DNA of 64,000 nucleotides. It comes from Odontesthes bonariensis. Taxonomy: Eukaryota; Chordata; Actinopteri; Atheriniformes; Atherinopsidae. Of this stretch, positions 1 to 14,229 are shown one piece after another (position 1 is the stretch's first letter; each line of letters begins with the position of its first letter). The DNA lies in assembly GCF_027942865.1 (NCBI RefSeq), contig NC_134509.1, positions 7,230,254-7,294,253 of the forward strand. Reading direction: 5' to 3'. The notes under the pieces are model-generated. The model saw nothing but the letters and a program-made list of their open reading frames with translations, was not told the DNA's origin and made no database searches. A program made the position numbers and the translations under genes.

Positions 1-1161
1 CATGGCATGGAATAAATACTTAGCTTGATACATGGGGTCGTGGCATGGCATGAGGGGGTCAAAATCAGGAGTTGTGGTAGGTAGGTATGTAGGTATGGTA
101 AGGAAATCACAAAATGACAGGGGAGACTGGAAACTAAATAGGGACCTAGGAGTGATTAGTGAATGAGTGCAGCTGATGGGGAAAACACAGGTGAAGTGAG
201 TGAAGCTAACAAACAGAGTGAGTGAAAAACAATGGCAAAACCTAACTAAACATGAACTCAAAAACCAAGACCTAAAACATGATAAAACATAAAACTAAAA
301 ACATGAGGAAAGTCACGTGGGCGTGACTTATTCACACTGTATACATCCAGACATAGTAACAGAAAATAGCAATTTGACCAGAGGTATGTTCAGTAACCCA
401 CCTCAGGCACATCTCACAATAACTGGCAAAGTTTCAAAGCATTTTATTTCTAATCGAGGACACCTTTAAACCAACAACACTCTATAGAATGAATGAATGA
501 ATGAAAACTTTTATGTTCCATAAAAAACACATACAACACATAAAACATTACTAAAACAGACAGTACAACACAAACACCAGGTAATTAGGACACAAACACA
601 TACAGACATCTATACCAGTGCTTCCACATTTCAGAGAAGTATCACTCTGCCTGGTATCACAAAGTAAAGATAAAATGGCATTGCTGGACCCAACAAGTCT
701 ACCCATAAATGTATACATAAAATTCCTCAGCAGAGCATGAATAGAGACATCAGTACCAAATAATAGCAAGGATGGTGAGTAAGTACTATATAGATTCTAT
801 ATAAATACTGTAAAAATATTCAATACAAATTTCTTTAAAAAAAACAGATTTATCTGTCTGATGAAATGCGTAACTAAAAGATGAGTCAGAAAGTCAAGTT
901 AAGCTGCTTATCAGCCAGAGAGGTGCCCGTAAAATTTGGTTTGGGTGGGTGGGTAAGGGGGGTCTGACTTCCAGGGAACGCCAGTGAAGTTATTTGAGAA
1001 ATGATTTGTGAAATATTTGTGAAACACCCACTTGATGCAAAACGGATATCATGATTTAAAGAGGCTCCAAACAAAAAACAATAACTTTATTTACCTAAAT
1101 ATCCTCAATGCTTGTAGCTGTATTGATAGTTTTTGATTCAGTTGTCTTCTACCTTCTCCAG
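1..1161. other. Upstream or intronic sequence of the TRIOBP-type gene
   Basis: No exon could be supported here. The stretch precedes the first recognisable exon, whose acceptor lies at 1160-1161, so it is probably intron. It has a short GAATGAAT tract near 489-504. A minus-strand reading at 551-769 resembles the C-terminal tail of a LINE reverse transcriptase, but only weakly. Confidence 0.5.
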
Positions 1162-4100
1162 CTCTCCCAATCAGTGGGACTGCTCAGAGAGGAGCAGATC
1201 TCCCAGCACAGGGAGGCTCTGTGCAGCTCAAAGAGAAATGACTCGATTGGACCCATCGCCACCCCAAGATTCTAAAAGCTCCTGCATGGATGAAAGGAGG
1301 GGTAGAGACAGGTCCCGCCGGGCCTCAGGTTAGTTACAAACACACTACATCCCTAAATCTGCGTCATCTTGTATGCAAAACCAAATAATTGTCATCCATG
1401 ATATTTCAGGCTAAAAATTAAGACAATGATCACAGGCTTGAATGATTTTCAGAATCCAGGGGAGACCGGGGAAAAGAAAGTGGCTACTTCTCCCCAGATA
1501 GAAGAGGTGATGGTGTTCAGCAGATGGAGGAGGCCAAAAAACGTGCGTATCGTTACTACGAGAAGGGCCATCCCCTCCCAAGCAACTATGTTCCTGAGCC
1601 TAAAGCCTGCGTCCCTTACAGGAATGTCAGCCTCGGACTGCCCTCCCAGAGAAGAAACCCAGAGACATACATGCAGGAAACTTGGAGAAGTGAATCCCCA
1701 CAGAGGTACACGTACCACTCCAACTTTAGACGAGGTGCTGACTCCCAGACAAATTCTCCAACACGTAACAGCTCCTTAAGTCCTGACCGCTACAAGCTGA
1801 CTGAATCTCCTGTGAGACCGCGGAGGGGGAGCTCCCTCTGTAGGAATCAGCCGCGGGCTCATGATTCATCTCACGGTTCCTCTCAGCATCCGTCTCGGGG
1901 TCCTTCATGTCGCACATCAGGCAGGTCCAGTCCATCCCGCAGGAAGGGGTCCACAGCCTCTCGTACTGAGTCACCATCTCGAGCTACCCATTTTCACAGA
2001 CGCACAAACTCTCTCCTCTCACAGAATGGGGAACATTCTCGAAATGGTTGCAGCCGAGAGTCAGGAAGTCAATCACAAGCTTCAAATAAGCACAGTTTGG
2101 ATTCTGATAAACTTTACAGAAATCTTGAGTCTATATCCCATAGTGGTTCCACAGCAATAAAGCAAAACTCATATGATGGATCTCGAGCATCGCCTCAAAC
2201 CAGAACAGCCTTGAGCAGTTTGGCCAACACTCAAACTCACAACAGTCGTGAAGTATCACCATCCAGGACCGGCAACAGTTCTCACAGCCACACCTTACAA
2301 AGGGAGCCTGACTCCAGGGACAGCAGACTGAGTCGTTCTCAAGGCTCTTGGCAGGGGTCTTTACTCAGTCTCCCACCATCACACGATTCCTCTTGCTCAA
2401 GAAGGGGCGCAGACTCTCGGGTCCTTGGTGGTTCACTGTCGCACATTGCGGTCACAGATACTGATAGGGCCGATGAAGGAAGTTATAAGGTCAGCACTGA
2501 CAGAAGCAGGAGCAACATGAGGCGAGGCATGGAGGCCTTGTTGATCTCTGACCCAAAAACAACTGCAGCAGAACTTGAGGAGGTACGTGTATTAGGTGTA
2601 ATGTAGGTCACTTTGAATCGCCCTGAAATTTCCTGATTATAATTTATGGGATAGATTGTCCATCCTTCACCTCTACGTAGGCCCGCCACTCGCGGGGAGG
2701 AAATTTGATGTCGGGTGCAATGTGAGCTTGATGGCAGGCGAAGGCGGGGACCTGGGTGTGCCGATCCTAGACGATGCAAACTGGCCCTAGGGATGTGGAG
2801 TGTCACCTCACTGGTGGGGAAAGAGCCTGAGCTGGTGTGTGAGGTGGAGTGGTACCAAATAGATATAGTTGGGCTTGCCTCCATGCACAGCGTTGGCTCT
2901 GGACCCAAACTCCTGAAGAAAAGAGGCGTCGGGCAGGTGTGGGGATACACAAGCCCTCGGCTGAATGCCTCCGCATTAGAGTTTTCCCCAGTAGTTCTCA
3001 CTTGGGGATTCCATTGTTCTTCTGGGGGACTTCAATGCCTGTGTTGGCAGTGATGGAGTGACCTGGAGAGGCACGACTGGGAGGAACGGCCTCCCTGATC
3101 TAAACGCAAGTTGTGTCTTGTTTTTGGACTTCTGTGCTAGACATGGATTGTTCATCACAAACACTATGTTCGAGCTTAGGGTGGAACATAAGGTATCATT
3201 GGTACCAGGCCATCTTAGGCCAAAGGTCGATGATCGACTTTGTAGTCATGCCGTTAGACCTGAGGCCATATGTTTCGGACACCTGGGTGAAGAGAGAGGA
3301 AGAGCTGTTAACTGATCACCACGTGGTGGTAAGTTGGATCCGTTGGGGGGGAGGCTGCCAGACAGACCTGATAAGCCCAAACGAGTAGTGAGGGAGGCCC
3401 CTATTGGCGAGGTCTTTACCTTGCACCTTCAAGAGAATTTCTCTCACATATCGAGGGAGTTTGAGGACATGGAATCCGAATGGACCATGTTCAAGACCTC
3501 TATTGGGGATGCTGCCTCCAAGAGTTGCGGCCTGAGGGTTGTCAGTGCCTGTCTGGCTTAGTTGTATCGGGGGTCACCTGAAGCAGCTGACAGGTACCAA
3601 GCTTCTAAAAGGGCTGCAGGATTGGTTGCTTTTGGGGAGACTATGGAGAAGGACATTTGGTTGGCCTCAATGGTGTTCTGGTAAACAATTTGAAGGCTCA
3701 GAAAGGGAAAGCAGGGACCTTCCCAAGCTGGGTGGAGAACTGCTAACCCGACCTGAGGATATTGTTGAATGGTGGAAGGATCACTTTGAGGATCTCCTTA
3801 AAGGACAAGACCGTTTTTTTGACATTGGGCCCTTGATTTCACATTATAACATGATGTTCTACTCACCCCTGCTTGTTGTTGGTAATTTGGAGCTGTTCCG
3901 AAGATATTCGAGAGGCGTCTGGCTGCTCTCTTGAGATATTCGGCCATGAAACGGTTTCCTATGGGCAACGTTATACAGGCACAAACTACGCTGTTTATAA
4001 TTTATTAATTACTGTACACTAGCACTGATAACGTGGAGGTGCGTCGCTTACTTAAAAAAATCCGGGTTACTGTAATTTTGAATTTTAGCCGAATGAATAA

Positions 4101-7100
4101 ATAGGCAGCAGGTCTGTGGGCTGTCTGTGGTAGTAGCACGACGATGACGTCAGTAACACCCACTTTACGACAAAAAATCTAAATTAATCGGCTCCCGGTC
4201 AGATACAGAATAGATTTTAAAGTTCTGCTGCTCGTCTACAAATCACGGAATGGTTTAGGTCCAGAATACATGAATGACATGCTAGTAATGTAATGTAAAG
4301 ACTTGAGAACTGGGGTGATGTGATCTGATCTCTTAGTTCTGGTTAAAACTCGGGCTGCAGCGTTCTGAATGAGCTGCAGCTGTTTGAGACTCTTTTGGGG
4401 GAAGTCCAGTCAGAAGACCGTTACAAGACAAGGATTTCCTTGTTTTGTGAGAAACTTTTAAGCTTTCAAATCCCACTCTGGACTTGCAGAGCTGCCACTT
4501 TTATTCTTACTATATATATAGTTTGGATTAGAGGCAACTCTCCATGTGAAAAATCATGTAAAATTTTAATACATTTTTAAAAATGTATCCAAGGTGGCGA
4601 TGACCATGGAGGATTACATCATGCTGGCTGATATACCGAAGATCCAGGTGGAGTCAGAAGAAGAGTTTCAAGGACTGAGATGGCGAAACCAGAGTCCCAG
4701 TCCATGCAGGGACCACAGACCCAGGACATACAGGTTGGTGGGATAAGATGGTGGAGTTTCTTTACTGCCAACCCAGTTGATAGATGCATCCATCTAACAA
4801 CTGGGTTGGTTGTTATGACCATGAGTAATTTTCTGTGCAAAAAGAAACAAGCTCCTTAGGTTTCTGCAGAGGTGAATGAAAATTCAGCAAGAAAAAAAAC
4901 AAAAAACTACTAAAACTTTACCTACTGTGCGTTTGAGTGTCATTTGAACATGACTGTCTCTGAAGGTATCAAGATGAAACAGACTCAAGACTGCTCAGCT
5001 CAAGACTCGAGTCAGAGGAGAGGGGGAGGGGCAGAGAGAGGGGGAGAGACAGACGTGAGAAATGTCGGGACTCTGAGAATGGACGATTATCTCGAAGACA
5101 GTCCACAGCTTCTCTTCACACCCTGGTAAGATGCAATAACTGCAGTTGTAGTAACTATAAAAGCTGAAACAGATGACAGAGATCCTGCTTATTCTACTTA
5201 AGACCTCGGATGAACAAAGTGGGAAACACAGATCTTTAAGGGAGATGGGGCGAGCTCCTGCTGAGAACCTGCAGACACAGGTGAGCACACCCTCATTACT
5301 TCCTGCACCTGTGTGAAGCACGAGTGTTTGAAAGAAAATGGGTCTTACGTGCATTCACTCTGGTGCAGCTTGTTGCATCTCTTTTCCCTGGACTATTCTC
5401 TCACTGAAGCTCCATTACTTAGCTCTCTATGTTTCAGGACAGCATGTGCACATGATTTATTATCTTTATTAATAGCATCATGGATAGCTTTATAGAGGTA
5501 TCTTGCAGGAAACAGCTGACTTGCTGTACAATATAAACTGGTGGAAGACCACGAAAACACTTTTAAGTGGGTCAAAAACCTTTCAGCCTTTCTGTCGATA
5601 ATAATAAACGTTATGTGTGATCACACTTTTGTGACTTCCTCTTTCGACTTCAAGTCATGCACAGTCGTTTCTCTCAATGTTTCTTTTTGTTTCTCCATCC
5701 CACATTACTAATACCAACGTCATGTCTGGTGAGTATTTTATGTTGCCCTAACATGCTTTCAAGTGATTCTGATAATGTTTCAACGGTTCCTCTTTCTCCT
5801 CCAGCCTTGTTCACGGTTTCGCAGGAACTACACTTCTTCCTGTTATATGTTCCCACTCTGCAAGATGTTTCCCACCTTTCAAAAATGACATTTGTCCATC
5901 TTTCCATGCATGCTTCTGAAAGATGTTGTTATCTTGAAAAAAAAGAAGCCGCGTTTGTCTGCTGCTGACAGTTTCCGCTTCCTTTAGTTTCACAATCAAA
6001 TGTGAGACACAAACCACAGCAAAGCGCTTTCAAACTGCTTGGCTTTATTACTTTAAATGCAGATGGTGTCACTTGGAAGGGGTGGATGTCCAGACTGGAT
6101 GAACGAGGCAAGGTAAATGGCTGTCGCCGAGTATCTTTTCTAAGATATTTTAAAAAAAGAGGTTACTGTCATTTTTTATTGCTAATTCCTGTTGTAACCA
6201 CAGTTTCAGACTGTCACAGACAGACCAAACCCAAAGGGCACGAGATGCCGTGTAAACACGCTGAAGCTCTGATAAACGTCTGGATTTTTTTTGGCTAGAT
6301 ATACCCTGAAATCAGAATATATTTTTCAAATCCCATTTCCGGAATAGTCGGAAGGTTTTCAAAAATTGTAATTTGATCATTAGTTTGAACATTTATGAAA
6401 CAGACACAAATATGAAGGAAGTGATTTTCAGTGTCTTCACTGACCAAGCTCATTGTAACTTTGTTGTATGTAGAATTTCATACCGTTAACCAATTCAAAA
6501 AGCTGGGTTAGAGGTATTTTTACTGTTGTATTCCATCACCTCTCCCGTTAACTACACGATTTGATCATTTGGATGGTGAGATAACCAAATGTCAAATGAC
6601 TTTGAATCTGATGAATATGTGTCCTTTCTTTCTGAATACAAGATTTCCACTGTCAGCAGTCTGTGGATGTTTTTGTCTGATTCTCCCCTTCATAACCCCT
6701 CACCCTGGCCTATTTCTCACCAACATTCCAAGATAGACCTCTGCATCAGCACTCCCTTCATGCAATTGCAAGTCATCCATGTCATTCCTAAGAGGAGCTC
6801 ATGCCCAGAGAACTGATATATGTCTTCCTTCCTGAGTAAGACAGTATTATTTCTGGATGCAGCACTGTGTTACGTGACAAGGCTTTTCCAAAGTATTTCT
6901 GGGCTCATATGGCTACACTGAACATGGTTACATGATGGTTTCTCAAGCAGTGTCGCCTGGAAACTCAAAGGTCAGATCCAACAGTGTTTACCAGATTTCC
7001 CAACACTCCTTGAATCTCAAACAATATTGTTCACTGTAGGTGTCAATAGACATAATTAATATAAACGCCATGATTTTAACTGATTGATGATTCTCAGATG

Positions 7101-10100
7101 GAATTTGGCATAAAGTGGAGAGGCAGACCCATCTTTGCTTGGAAAAACCAAAGCTTTTGGTAAATTCCCCTCATCCTGACACCCCCCTCTGTCACCAGTT
7201 AATTTGCAGATTTTAGACTCTTACTTTTACATTCTATAAGCTTTTCTGTCTTTCTTTGCCTCACTCCCAACTTTTTTTTTAATGCATTGTCAACATCAAA
7301 GTCTACATTTGTACAAATTTTCCAAATATAATCAAGTTGGTCATTGAAGGCACTAAAAGTAATTTAATTTACTTGTATCTGTTAAACAAAGCTAATAAAC
7401 AAATTAGCAAATTGCAGATTTCATTTTTTTGTTTCATTTAAGAAAGGTTCTCATCAGTAAAACAGAGAAAACCTGTTAATATTTCCCTGCCCACCCAAGC
7501 CTTTTGGGTAAGCTTTAAAGAATGACATTTCACAGGACATTTATGTCATCTGAAATGGTTGTGATCAGACGATCCACGTGACGTTCACTCCTCGAACAAA
7601 AACACGTATTTTATTATAATGTAAAAAAAAAAACCTATGTATGAAATTCGTGTATGAACGCATGTAAATATTTTTTCTTATTTCATCATGTGTTGAAGGC
7701 TTAGTGGTAGAGTTTAATCCCCATGCAGGTCAGCGTAGTGTCATCACTCTCAATATGAAAACATAGATGGTAGATTTCAATTAATATTTAGGCCTCTGCA
7801 AGCCAACAGACACACAGAGAGATTACCTCTCCCTACACCTCCATTCATGGCTGAAGTGCCCTTGAGCAAGGCACCTAACCCCACATTGCTCCAGGGCCTG
7901 TAACCAATACCCTGTATCTAAATAGATGTAAGTCGCTTTGGATAAAAAGCGTCAGCTAAGTGTAATGTAATGTAATGTAATGTAATGTAATGTAACACAG
8001 ACTGCTAAATATTTTTTATACATGTCAAATTTCTCACCTGGAACATGACTCATCCCTTCAAGTACAAGAGATTTTACATATGAATTTGCCACCTAATGGA
8101 TTGGATGATTCGGTTACTACGTCACTACAATGTTTGCTGTATTTTTCTCAGTGGAAGAAGCACTGGTTTGTTCTCGGTGACACCTCGCTGAGGTACTACA
8201 GAGACTCAGAGGCCGAGGAGGTATGACCCGATGTGTCAAAGACTCAAAAAGCTTTTCACTGTCATATGCAGTAAATACTTAGGTTTTTTAATTACTTTTT
8301 TTTTGCTACCACCATGAGATTTCATCAGTTTTCTACAAGCTTGCATTTGAGGAACATTTGTTTGAGTTGCAGCCTTTTTGGACTAAACTTGAGTTCTTCT
8401 CGCCTCGCTGCAGTCAGATGATTTGGACGGACAGATTGATTTGACATCCTGTGTGCGTGTGTCAGACTGCGACATCGAGAAGAACTATGGCCTTCAAATA
8501 CAAGTATGCATTTATAGCACCCGTTTTGCTCATGTTTTGCTGAATACCACCAGACAGATCGGCAGTGAGTCAAACCATCTTCTTCTTGTGCTCATAGACA
8601 GACCGTACTTGTTATAGCTAGTTCCTGTTTAACTTCATCGTGCGTCTCTTGATATCTTCCAGACAGAAACAGCAGTGCTTACTTTGTCTGCAATAACATC
8701 CAGAATTCGGCGGAACTGGGTAAAGTTACTCAAGCAGGCAATCCAGAGCAACAAACAGTGAGTTTGACTTTATACTTAGAGACAGTAATGGATAGAAATA
8801 TTTGAATCCTTTACTTAAGCTTTACCACAAGATATACAGTAGATATACTCACATGCAGTTCTTAAATGTGAAATGTTACCTAAATAAAAGCATGCAAGTA
8901 TTATCCTCAAAAAGTACCTTAAGTACTCCATGAGATCAAATCTAAGCATTGAGTATTACCTCTGATTTGAAGTAGTGTAAATGCCAGGGAGCTGATGAAA
9001 TCTGCATTATAAAGATTCACTGAACAGTTTTAAAGTAATTCATCACACTATCTGTGAATATCTGTGATACTGTGTTTGAAGTGGTTAGAAATGTATTTTT
9101 TAAAAAAAACTTTAATATAACTTTAAGATAAAAAATTATTTGTAATAAATAAATAAATAAAACTATTTCAAATTAATTTATTAAATTTTTTTTTTTTTTT
9201 TGGCGCAAAAACAAAATTTTATATAAATAAATGTTGTCAGTTTAAGAGCAGTTAAAGACAACAAAACTAGAATTCACCAGATAGATATTTGCCTCAGCCT
9301 TCAGTTGATGTTATCCTCATTACCGATATGTAAATTGCAGTGAACAAGCTGAATATTAGGCCGATGTATTTGTGCATCCCTACTTGTAATATATCACTTA
9401 AGCACTTAATACTGCTGGAATACTGTTTACTATTATCATGTCATTATTGTTGTTAAAAAAGTATGACCATTGCAATTGCGAGATTGGTTGGTTGGGACAT
9501 ATTGGATTCATATTCATATTGAAGTCAGTCGGTTAGTATTTAAACTGCAAATCTGTTAAAATTGAATGAAAAACAAAATTATAATGCATGTGATGGACAC
9601 TCTGACGGTACAGCCTTATGTTTTGTGTATTGAATGTCACTATTGCTCATTTTAATGGTAAGAGATGGCCCGATTTAAGGTTGAGAGGAAAACGTTACGA
9701 GTGATTAAAAAGACGGGCTGATGAATACAAGGAAATCAAGCAATGTCAAGGGCGGCCTGGGCTGTGACTGAACTTTTGAAAATGATTTGAAAATTAGCAC
9801 CGGGTGTATGGTGTAGAGAGGGAATGTATCGCTCCACTTCATCAAACAAAGAATTCAAATGTATTGACTGGTGTTACATCTTAATGGGGAAATATGTCAT
9901 GGGAGACACAACTCATAGCTTGTAGTTTACAATGTTTACGAAAATCATCTTTCTAATACCACAAGCAAGTGCTCAACAGACCTGAACACTTCTCTGATTT
10001 GGTGGTCTGCCTTCAGCGAACCGCCTTTCTTGTCTTTCTTCGGATGTGTAACCCTACCCTCCTCTATATATTCCCCATTCTCACTTCAGCCAATCGGAAT

Positions 10101-13100
10101 ACAGCAGCGAGAAAGAGAACCTCCTCTCCCGGAGACCGTCACCATGCCAACCGCCTGCTCATTTCACCTGCAGGGGCTCCGGCTATGAACCTGCCACTTC
10201 CAGCTACACCACCACAGTTGCAAACTCCAACCAGGAAGGCCACCGCCACCAAAGGGTAGACGGAGACCTGGGTGCAGACCTGCCTCCGGTCAGTCAGAGA
10301 GAAGAAGAGGAGGGCTGGGACCGTGAGCAAGCAAAGCGACTGGAGGAGAGGAACAAGTGGTTTGAGGAGGGGGTCCCTCTCAGTGAGATGGGCAGCAGAT
10401 GGGACTCCATGGAGCTGAAAAAGGGGAGTGTACCTGTCCCTGTTATTGAAGCTCTGGACTCAGAGGTCAACAGGAAGTGGACAGAATTTGAGACTTTATC
10501 TTTTAGGGACTTGAGTGCTCAGTCTCTCATTGGAGCCCAGGGTTATCAGTCAGGCACCCCACAGGCGTCAGAGTCTCTAGCTAGTGTCCAAACTTATAAC
10601 TCAAGTCCTGGAGATGCTGAACAGTCTGTCGCTGGTTTACAAACTCGTGTCTCTGATTCAAAGGAGTCTCTTGACTCAATAAACGGTGCCCAAATCTTCC
10701 AAACTACTACAGCTGACGCTCTTCAAAAGGAGGTAAGTTAATCCCAGTTTCCCCTGTTGGCTCTGCCCCTTGGCCCTGTCATTCCATTTTGTAGAAGCAA
10801 GGTGGTCCTTTTCTTTTGGGGATCAAAGAGTAGTGGTCATCAAATAGTTTAACCAGGATGTCGGGGGTCATTTGAAGGCTAGATGAGAAGGGGCACCTTA
10901 CCTCTCATCTTCATCCCATTTAAAAAAAAAGTTTAAAAAGCTTACAATGATTTGCCTTCCCTGCAATATGTGAATGTCTTCCCAACATTTCCTGCTCATA
11001 TTGTCTGTGCAAAACTATCGTCCAGGCCGTCTCTCTTAGAAAGCAAGTAGAGAGCATCAAGAAGGAGCGTGCAGCTATGGGAATAGAGGTGGACAGCCCA
11101 TGTGGCCCAGAGGCACCCTGTAGAGCCAGGCTCGAAGCCATGGAAATAGCCCATAGGAGAGCACTGCAGGAGCTGCGGGACAAACATGCCAGGGAGATAA
11201 AGGAGCTGGTGGAGGAGAGAGACCGGATGCTGCAGGATGAGAGCCAATCAGCAGCTAAAGGTAAGCAGAGAAGCACAACCCCCAAAAGGTTGTGAGTCTG
11301 TGCAAAACGTAACTTACAACAATCTGCAAATCCCATAAAACATTTTTTAACAGAGCATGGAAAACGTATCAAGTGTTGAAAGTGAGACATTTTACTATCC
11401 AGAAAAATATTGGCTCATCTTGGATTTGAGTGGTCTAATTTTTGGCTGATATAGGATCCTAACTGCTCAACAGTCCTGGGTCGTTTTGCTTTTCATGAAG
11501 CACCAAATGTGTTCAGTCCGGTCAGTACACACTGGGTCTCTTCTACTTTGAAGCCATGCTGTTGTAATCGATGCAGTACGCGGTTTAGGTCTGTCTTGCT
11601 GAAACAGGCAAGACCTTCCCTGAAAAACACGCTGTCTGGATGCTCCAAAACCTGTGCATATCTCTCAGCTCTGATGGTGCCTTTCTGGTTCTGCAAGTCA
11701 GCAGTTCCAAGGAGACGCAAGATTTTGATGATCAAGCCGGATGATCGCTCTTCTCTTCAGTCTGGAGGATGCGATGATTTCCAAAAGAAATTTCAATTTG
11801 GGTGACCGCAGAACAGTTTTCCCCTTCGTCTCGGTTAACTTCAATTACCTTTAGCCCAGAGAAGATAGCAGCATATCACACATGCAGAGCTTTAACCTGC
11901 ATTTGTGGATGGCATGGTGTACTGTGTTCACAGATAATGATTTCTGTGAGTGCTTCTGAGAACCATGCAGTGATTTCCATGACAGAATCGTGCCTGAGAG
12001 AACGAAGATCACGAGCATCAAAGATTGATTTTCAGGATTTGGGGCCAAATCTAGAAATGTGTTCACGTCATCAAATGCAACATGAGCTAATATCTTTAAT
12101 GAAATAGTAAAAGGTCTCACTCTCAACATTTGAATTTTGTGATATGTTCTATTGAGAATAGGATATTGGTTTATGAGATTATTGCATTCTGTCTTTATTT
12201 ACATTTTACACGTCTCGTATTTTTCGGAATTGGGGTTGCACTATCAAACCTTTTGGAATAGTGTTAACTAATAAACTATATGTTCACTGAAGCTATGGAG
12301 GCACTCAAAGCATCTCACAGGGAGGAGCTGGAGAGAGAGATGGAGAAGGCCAGGGGTTTGCGTGAGGGAGCAGCATGCATGGATTCTTCATACGGAGGCC
12401 ACACGTAAGTTTATTACAGGCCCTCTGTTATCATGCTGAAAACAGGCATTTCCTCACAGGCTCTTGCTGCAGGCTCGATATGTTCTCCACTCTACAATGA
12501 CCACATGCATGATTGCAGTTCACTCCAGAACTTGTGAGTGTGTTTGTTTGTGCCAGGCCTCAGGCGGATTCCTTGCACAGCGAGTTAGACGTGCTGTCAG
12601 AACGCTACACTCAGAAGTGTCTGGAGCTGAGCCGCACCGAGAGGAGCGGCAAGAGCCGAGAGACCGAGCTGGACCGCAAGCAGCGAGAGCTGGAGCAGCT
12701 CCAAAGAGAGAACCAGGTTTCTGAACACGTCTCCATAGATTCTGTTTTAATATTAAACTGCAAGGTCACATCTTGAAGTACATTTACATCTAAGGTCAAA
12801 ATGTTTCTTTGTAACATAATGAGAGCTAAAAATCTTCTTCCTTTTTTTTAGGAGCTTAAGAAGAAACTGGCTGAAGAGATAAGTCGAATGCGTTATTTCA
12901 TCACAGGCCAGAGGTCAGATGTGCTATCCCTAGGGACCACTGAGTGCACTACTTCAGATTTAGAGGTACTGAAAAAAACAAAACAAAAGCAGGTGCAAGG
13001 TCCAAAGTACAAAGACGTTCCAACCTCTCACCGCATCACACCACTTGCAATATCAACTCTAAGCTCGGGGACTCTTATGTAAAACAAATGGTACAAAGCA

Positions 13101-14229
13101 GTTTAACCTTTTTGTCTTGTGCTCCCAATAATGTCTCCCTGAGGCCTCATATTCACCTGCTTCCTGTTTTTCTGTTATGGCCTTGTTTGCGTGAAGCGTT
13201 CATGGCCAGAGGCTTCATGTTGAAGCATTATGCTGCCACCTACTGGGTGAATTACACCACGTTTCTCCTCTTCCATACATCTATGGGGGCATTTATATTC
13301 TGAAGTCTTTGACTTTCCAGTAAAAGTAAGCTGAAACAATTTTTTCAGTTAATTGAGACAAGGTGACCAAAAGAAAGTTAACTGGCACTTGTTTTGTTGT
13401 TATTCTGACACGACATTTGCAGCTTCTAAGTTTGACATTCTTGGTTTTACGACTGTTGGTCCAACAAACCCATTTGCAAAAGTTAACTTGGCTTCTAAAG
13501 TATTTCGTTTGAGTTTCTTTTTTTTTTTCCATTTGTATTCTTTCCTCTGATGTTTCTGTATCTGTCGGCAAGGTGACACAAAAGTGATCAACTTTGACTA
13601 AACCTGGTGATGAGGAGGAGCATGGGTGAAGAATCCATCTAAATTCTTTTTACTGGTACTTTAAAAGTGGCTATGGCATGAGATGCAATGATTGCCCTTC
13701 TAGTTTTTCCTAATATTTCATTCTCCGTATTTCGTAATGGTCCAAAATAATTCAATTTCTACACTTGCAAACATGCAACGAGTAAAAGGAATTCTATGAC
13801 GGGCGAATGAACTGATCTTGAAGAATGAAAAGTTGGTCGCGGTCTTTTTGAAACAAGAGATGAAAACTTGTGTCTTTCAGACGCTGTTAAGGGCAAAGGA
13901 AAATGAGGTTCAGTATCTTAAAAAAGAAATCAGCTGTCTACATGACAAAGTGCAATCTCTTACCAAGGTACGTATGTCGTATGAGTCGACTTTGTGCATC
14001 ACGCAAACGATAAAAACAACTTTAAACATTTAAACAGACGTCTCTGCTTGTCCTTGATTTCCTATGTTTACCTTTGCTTCAGGAGAAAGAAGAAGCTTAC
14101 GAGCGTTATAAGGAGGCCTACGTAGAGCTGAGTGACACAAGGGGTCGGAGCCAGCTGGAGTTGGGCTCCCTCAACGAACACTTGAGACTGACCAACGCTG
14201 CACTTCAGGAAGGAGCAAGACAAACCTGA
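1162..14229 (+). CDS. triobp: TRIO and F-actin-binding protein (TRIOBP/Tara) family, 3' part, 16 coding exons
   Basis: Exons: 1162-1328, 1453-2582, 4594-4733, 4966-5125, 5203-5280, 6020-6112, 8152-8220, 8414-8503, 8663-8757, 10090-10732, 11026-11260, 12293-12404, 12557-12716, 12852-12965, 13881-13967, 14083-14229. Phases agree throughout, giving about 1172 residues plus stop. The 1130-nt second exon codes a Ser/Arg-rich, probably disordered region. Exons 6020-8757 code a pleckstrin-homology domain ([48 protein letters not shown]). A linker with [10 protein letters not shown] follows, then coiled coil from 11026 to the stop, with [14 protein letters not shown] and [14 protein letters not shown] near the end. 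In the family these proteins bind and bundle F-actin, and PH plus coiled coil match the shorter TRIOBP form. MPRIP is the close alternative. TRIOBP is preferred because the protein stops soon after the last coiled coil and the neighbours are 22q-type genes. The start lies outside the window. Confidence 0.9.
2650..3935 (+). mobile_element. Degenerate LINE (RTE-type) carrying an APE endonuclease region
   Basis: Lies in the 2583-4593 intron of triobp. Broken reading frames give [20 protein letters not shown], then [27 protein letters not shown] and [12 protein letters not shown]. These match the order of an apurinic-type endonuclease domain at the start of a fish non-LTR retrotransposon ORF. The frame is split by several stops and shifts and the copy ends before the reverse transcriptase catalytic core, so it is dead and 3'-truncated. 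The clade is my recollection of similar fish elements. Confidence 0.75.
4191..4430. mobile_element. L2/CR1-type LINE fragment with an internal inversion
   Basis: Positions 4296-4430 match 41397-41521 of the larger LINE in this window in the same orientation. Positions 4191-4288 match 41299-41393 in reverse complement. The two blocks are adjacent in the parent element but opposed here. It sits in the same triobp intron as the RTE-type relic. Confidence 0.75.
7840..7998 (+). mobile_element. SINE with an L2-type LINE tail and (AATGT)n end
   Basis: Contains the fish repeat text CTTGAGCAAGGCACCTAAC and AAGTCGCTTTGGATAAAA, then GCGTCAGCTAA and a run of AATGT repeats ending near 7998. The terminal segment resembles the reverse complement of the LINE end near 18000, as expected for a SINE borrowing a LINE 3' tail. 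It lies in the triobp intron between 6112 and 8152. Confidence 0.7.
8758..10089 (+). other. triobp intron, A/T-rich
   Basis: No second gene seen. Around 8790-8990 are worn copies of the TACTTAAGT-type text also found in the hAT element at 49567-50407. An A/T-rich low-complexity stretch lies at 9100-9230. Confidence 0.5.
11300..12262. mobile_element. Degenerate DNA-transposon-like dispersed repeat in a triobp intron
   Basis: The right edge carries GATTATTGCATTCTGTCTTT followed by TTCGGAATTGGGGTTGCA, a terminal text familiar from an abundant fish interspersed repeat. Short frames on both strands (for example 11493-11735 minus and 11802-12107 plus) look like decayed protein pieces without an intact domain. 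The superfamily is not assigned. Confidence 0.5.
12966..13880 (+). other. triobp intron without recognised content
   Basis: Unique-looking A/T-rich intron. A poly(T) run lies near 13518-13529. No exon or repeat family was recognised. Confidence 0.4.

Noticed and set aside
4191-4430. Twin-priming inversion of a LINE
   Set aside because: Twin priming joins the 5' end of the inverted block to the 5' end of the sense block; here the 3' ends face each other.
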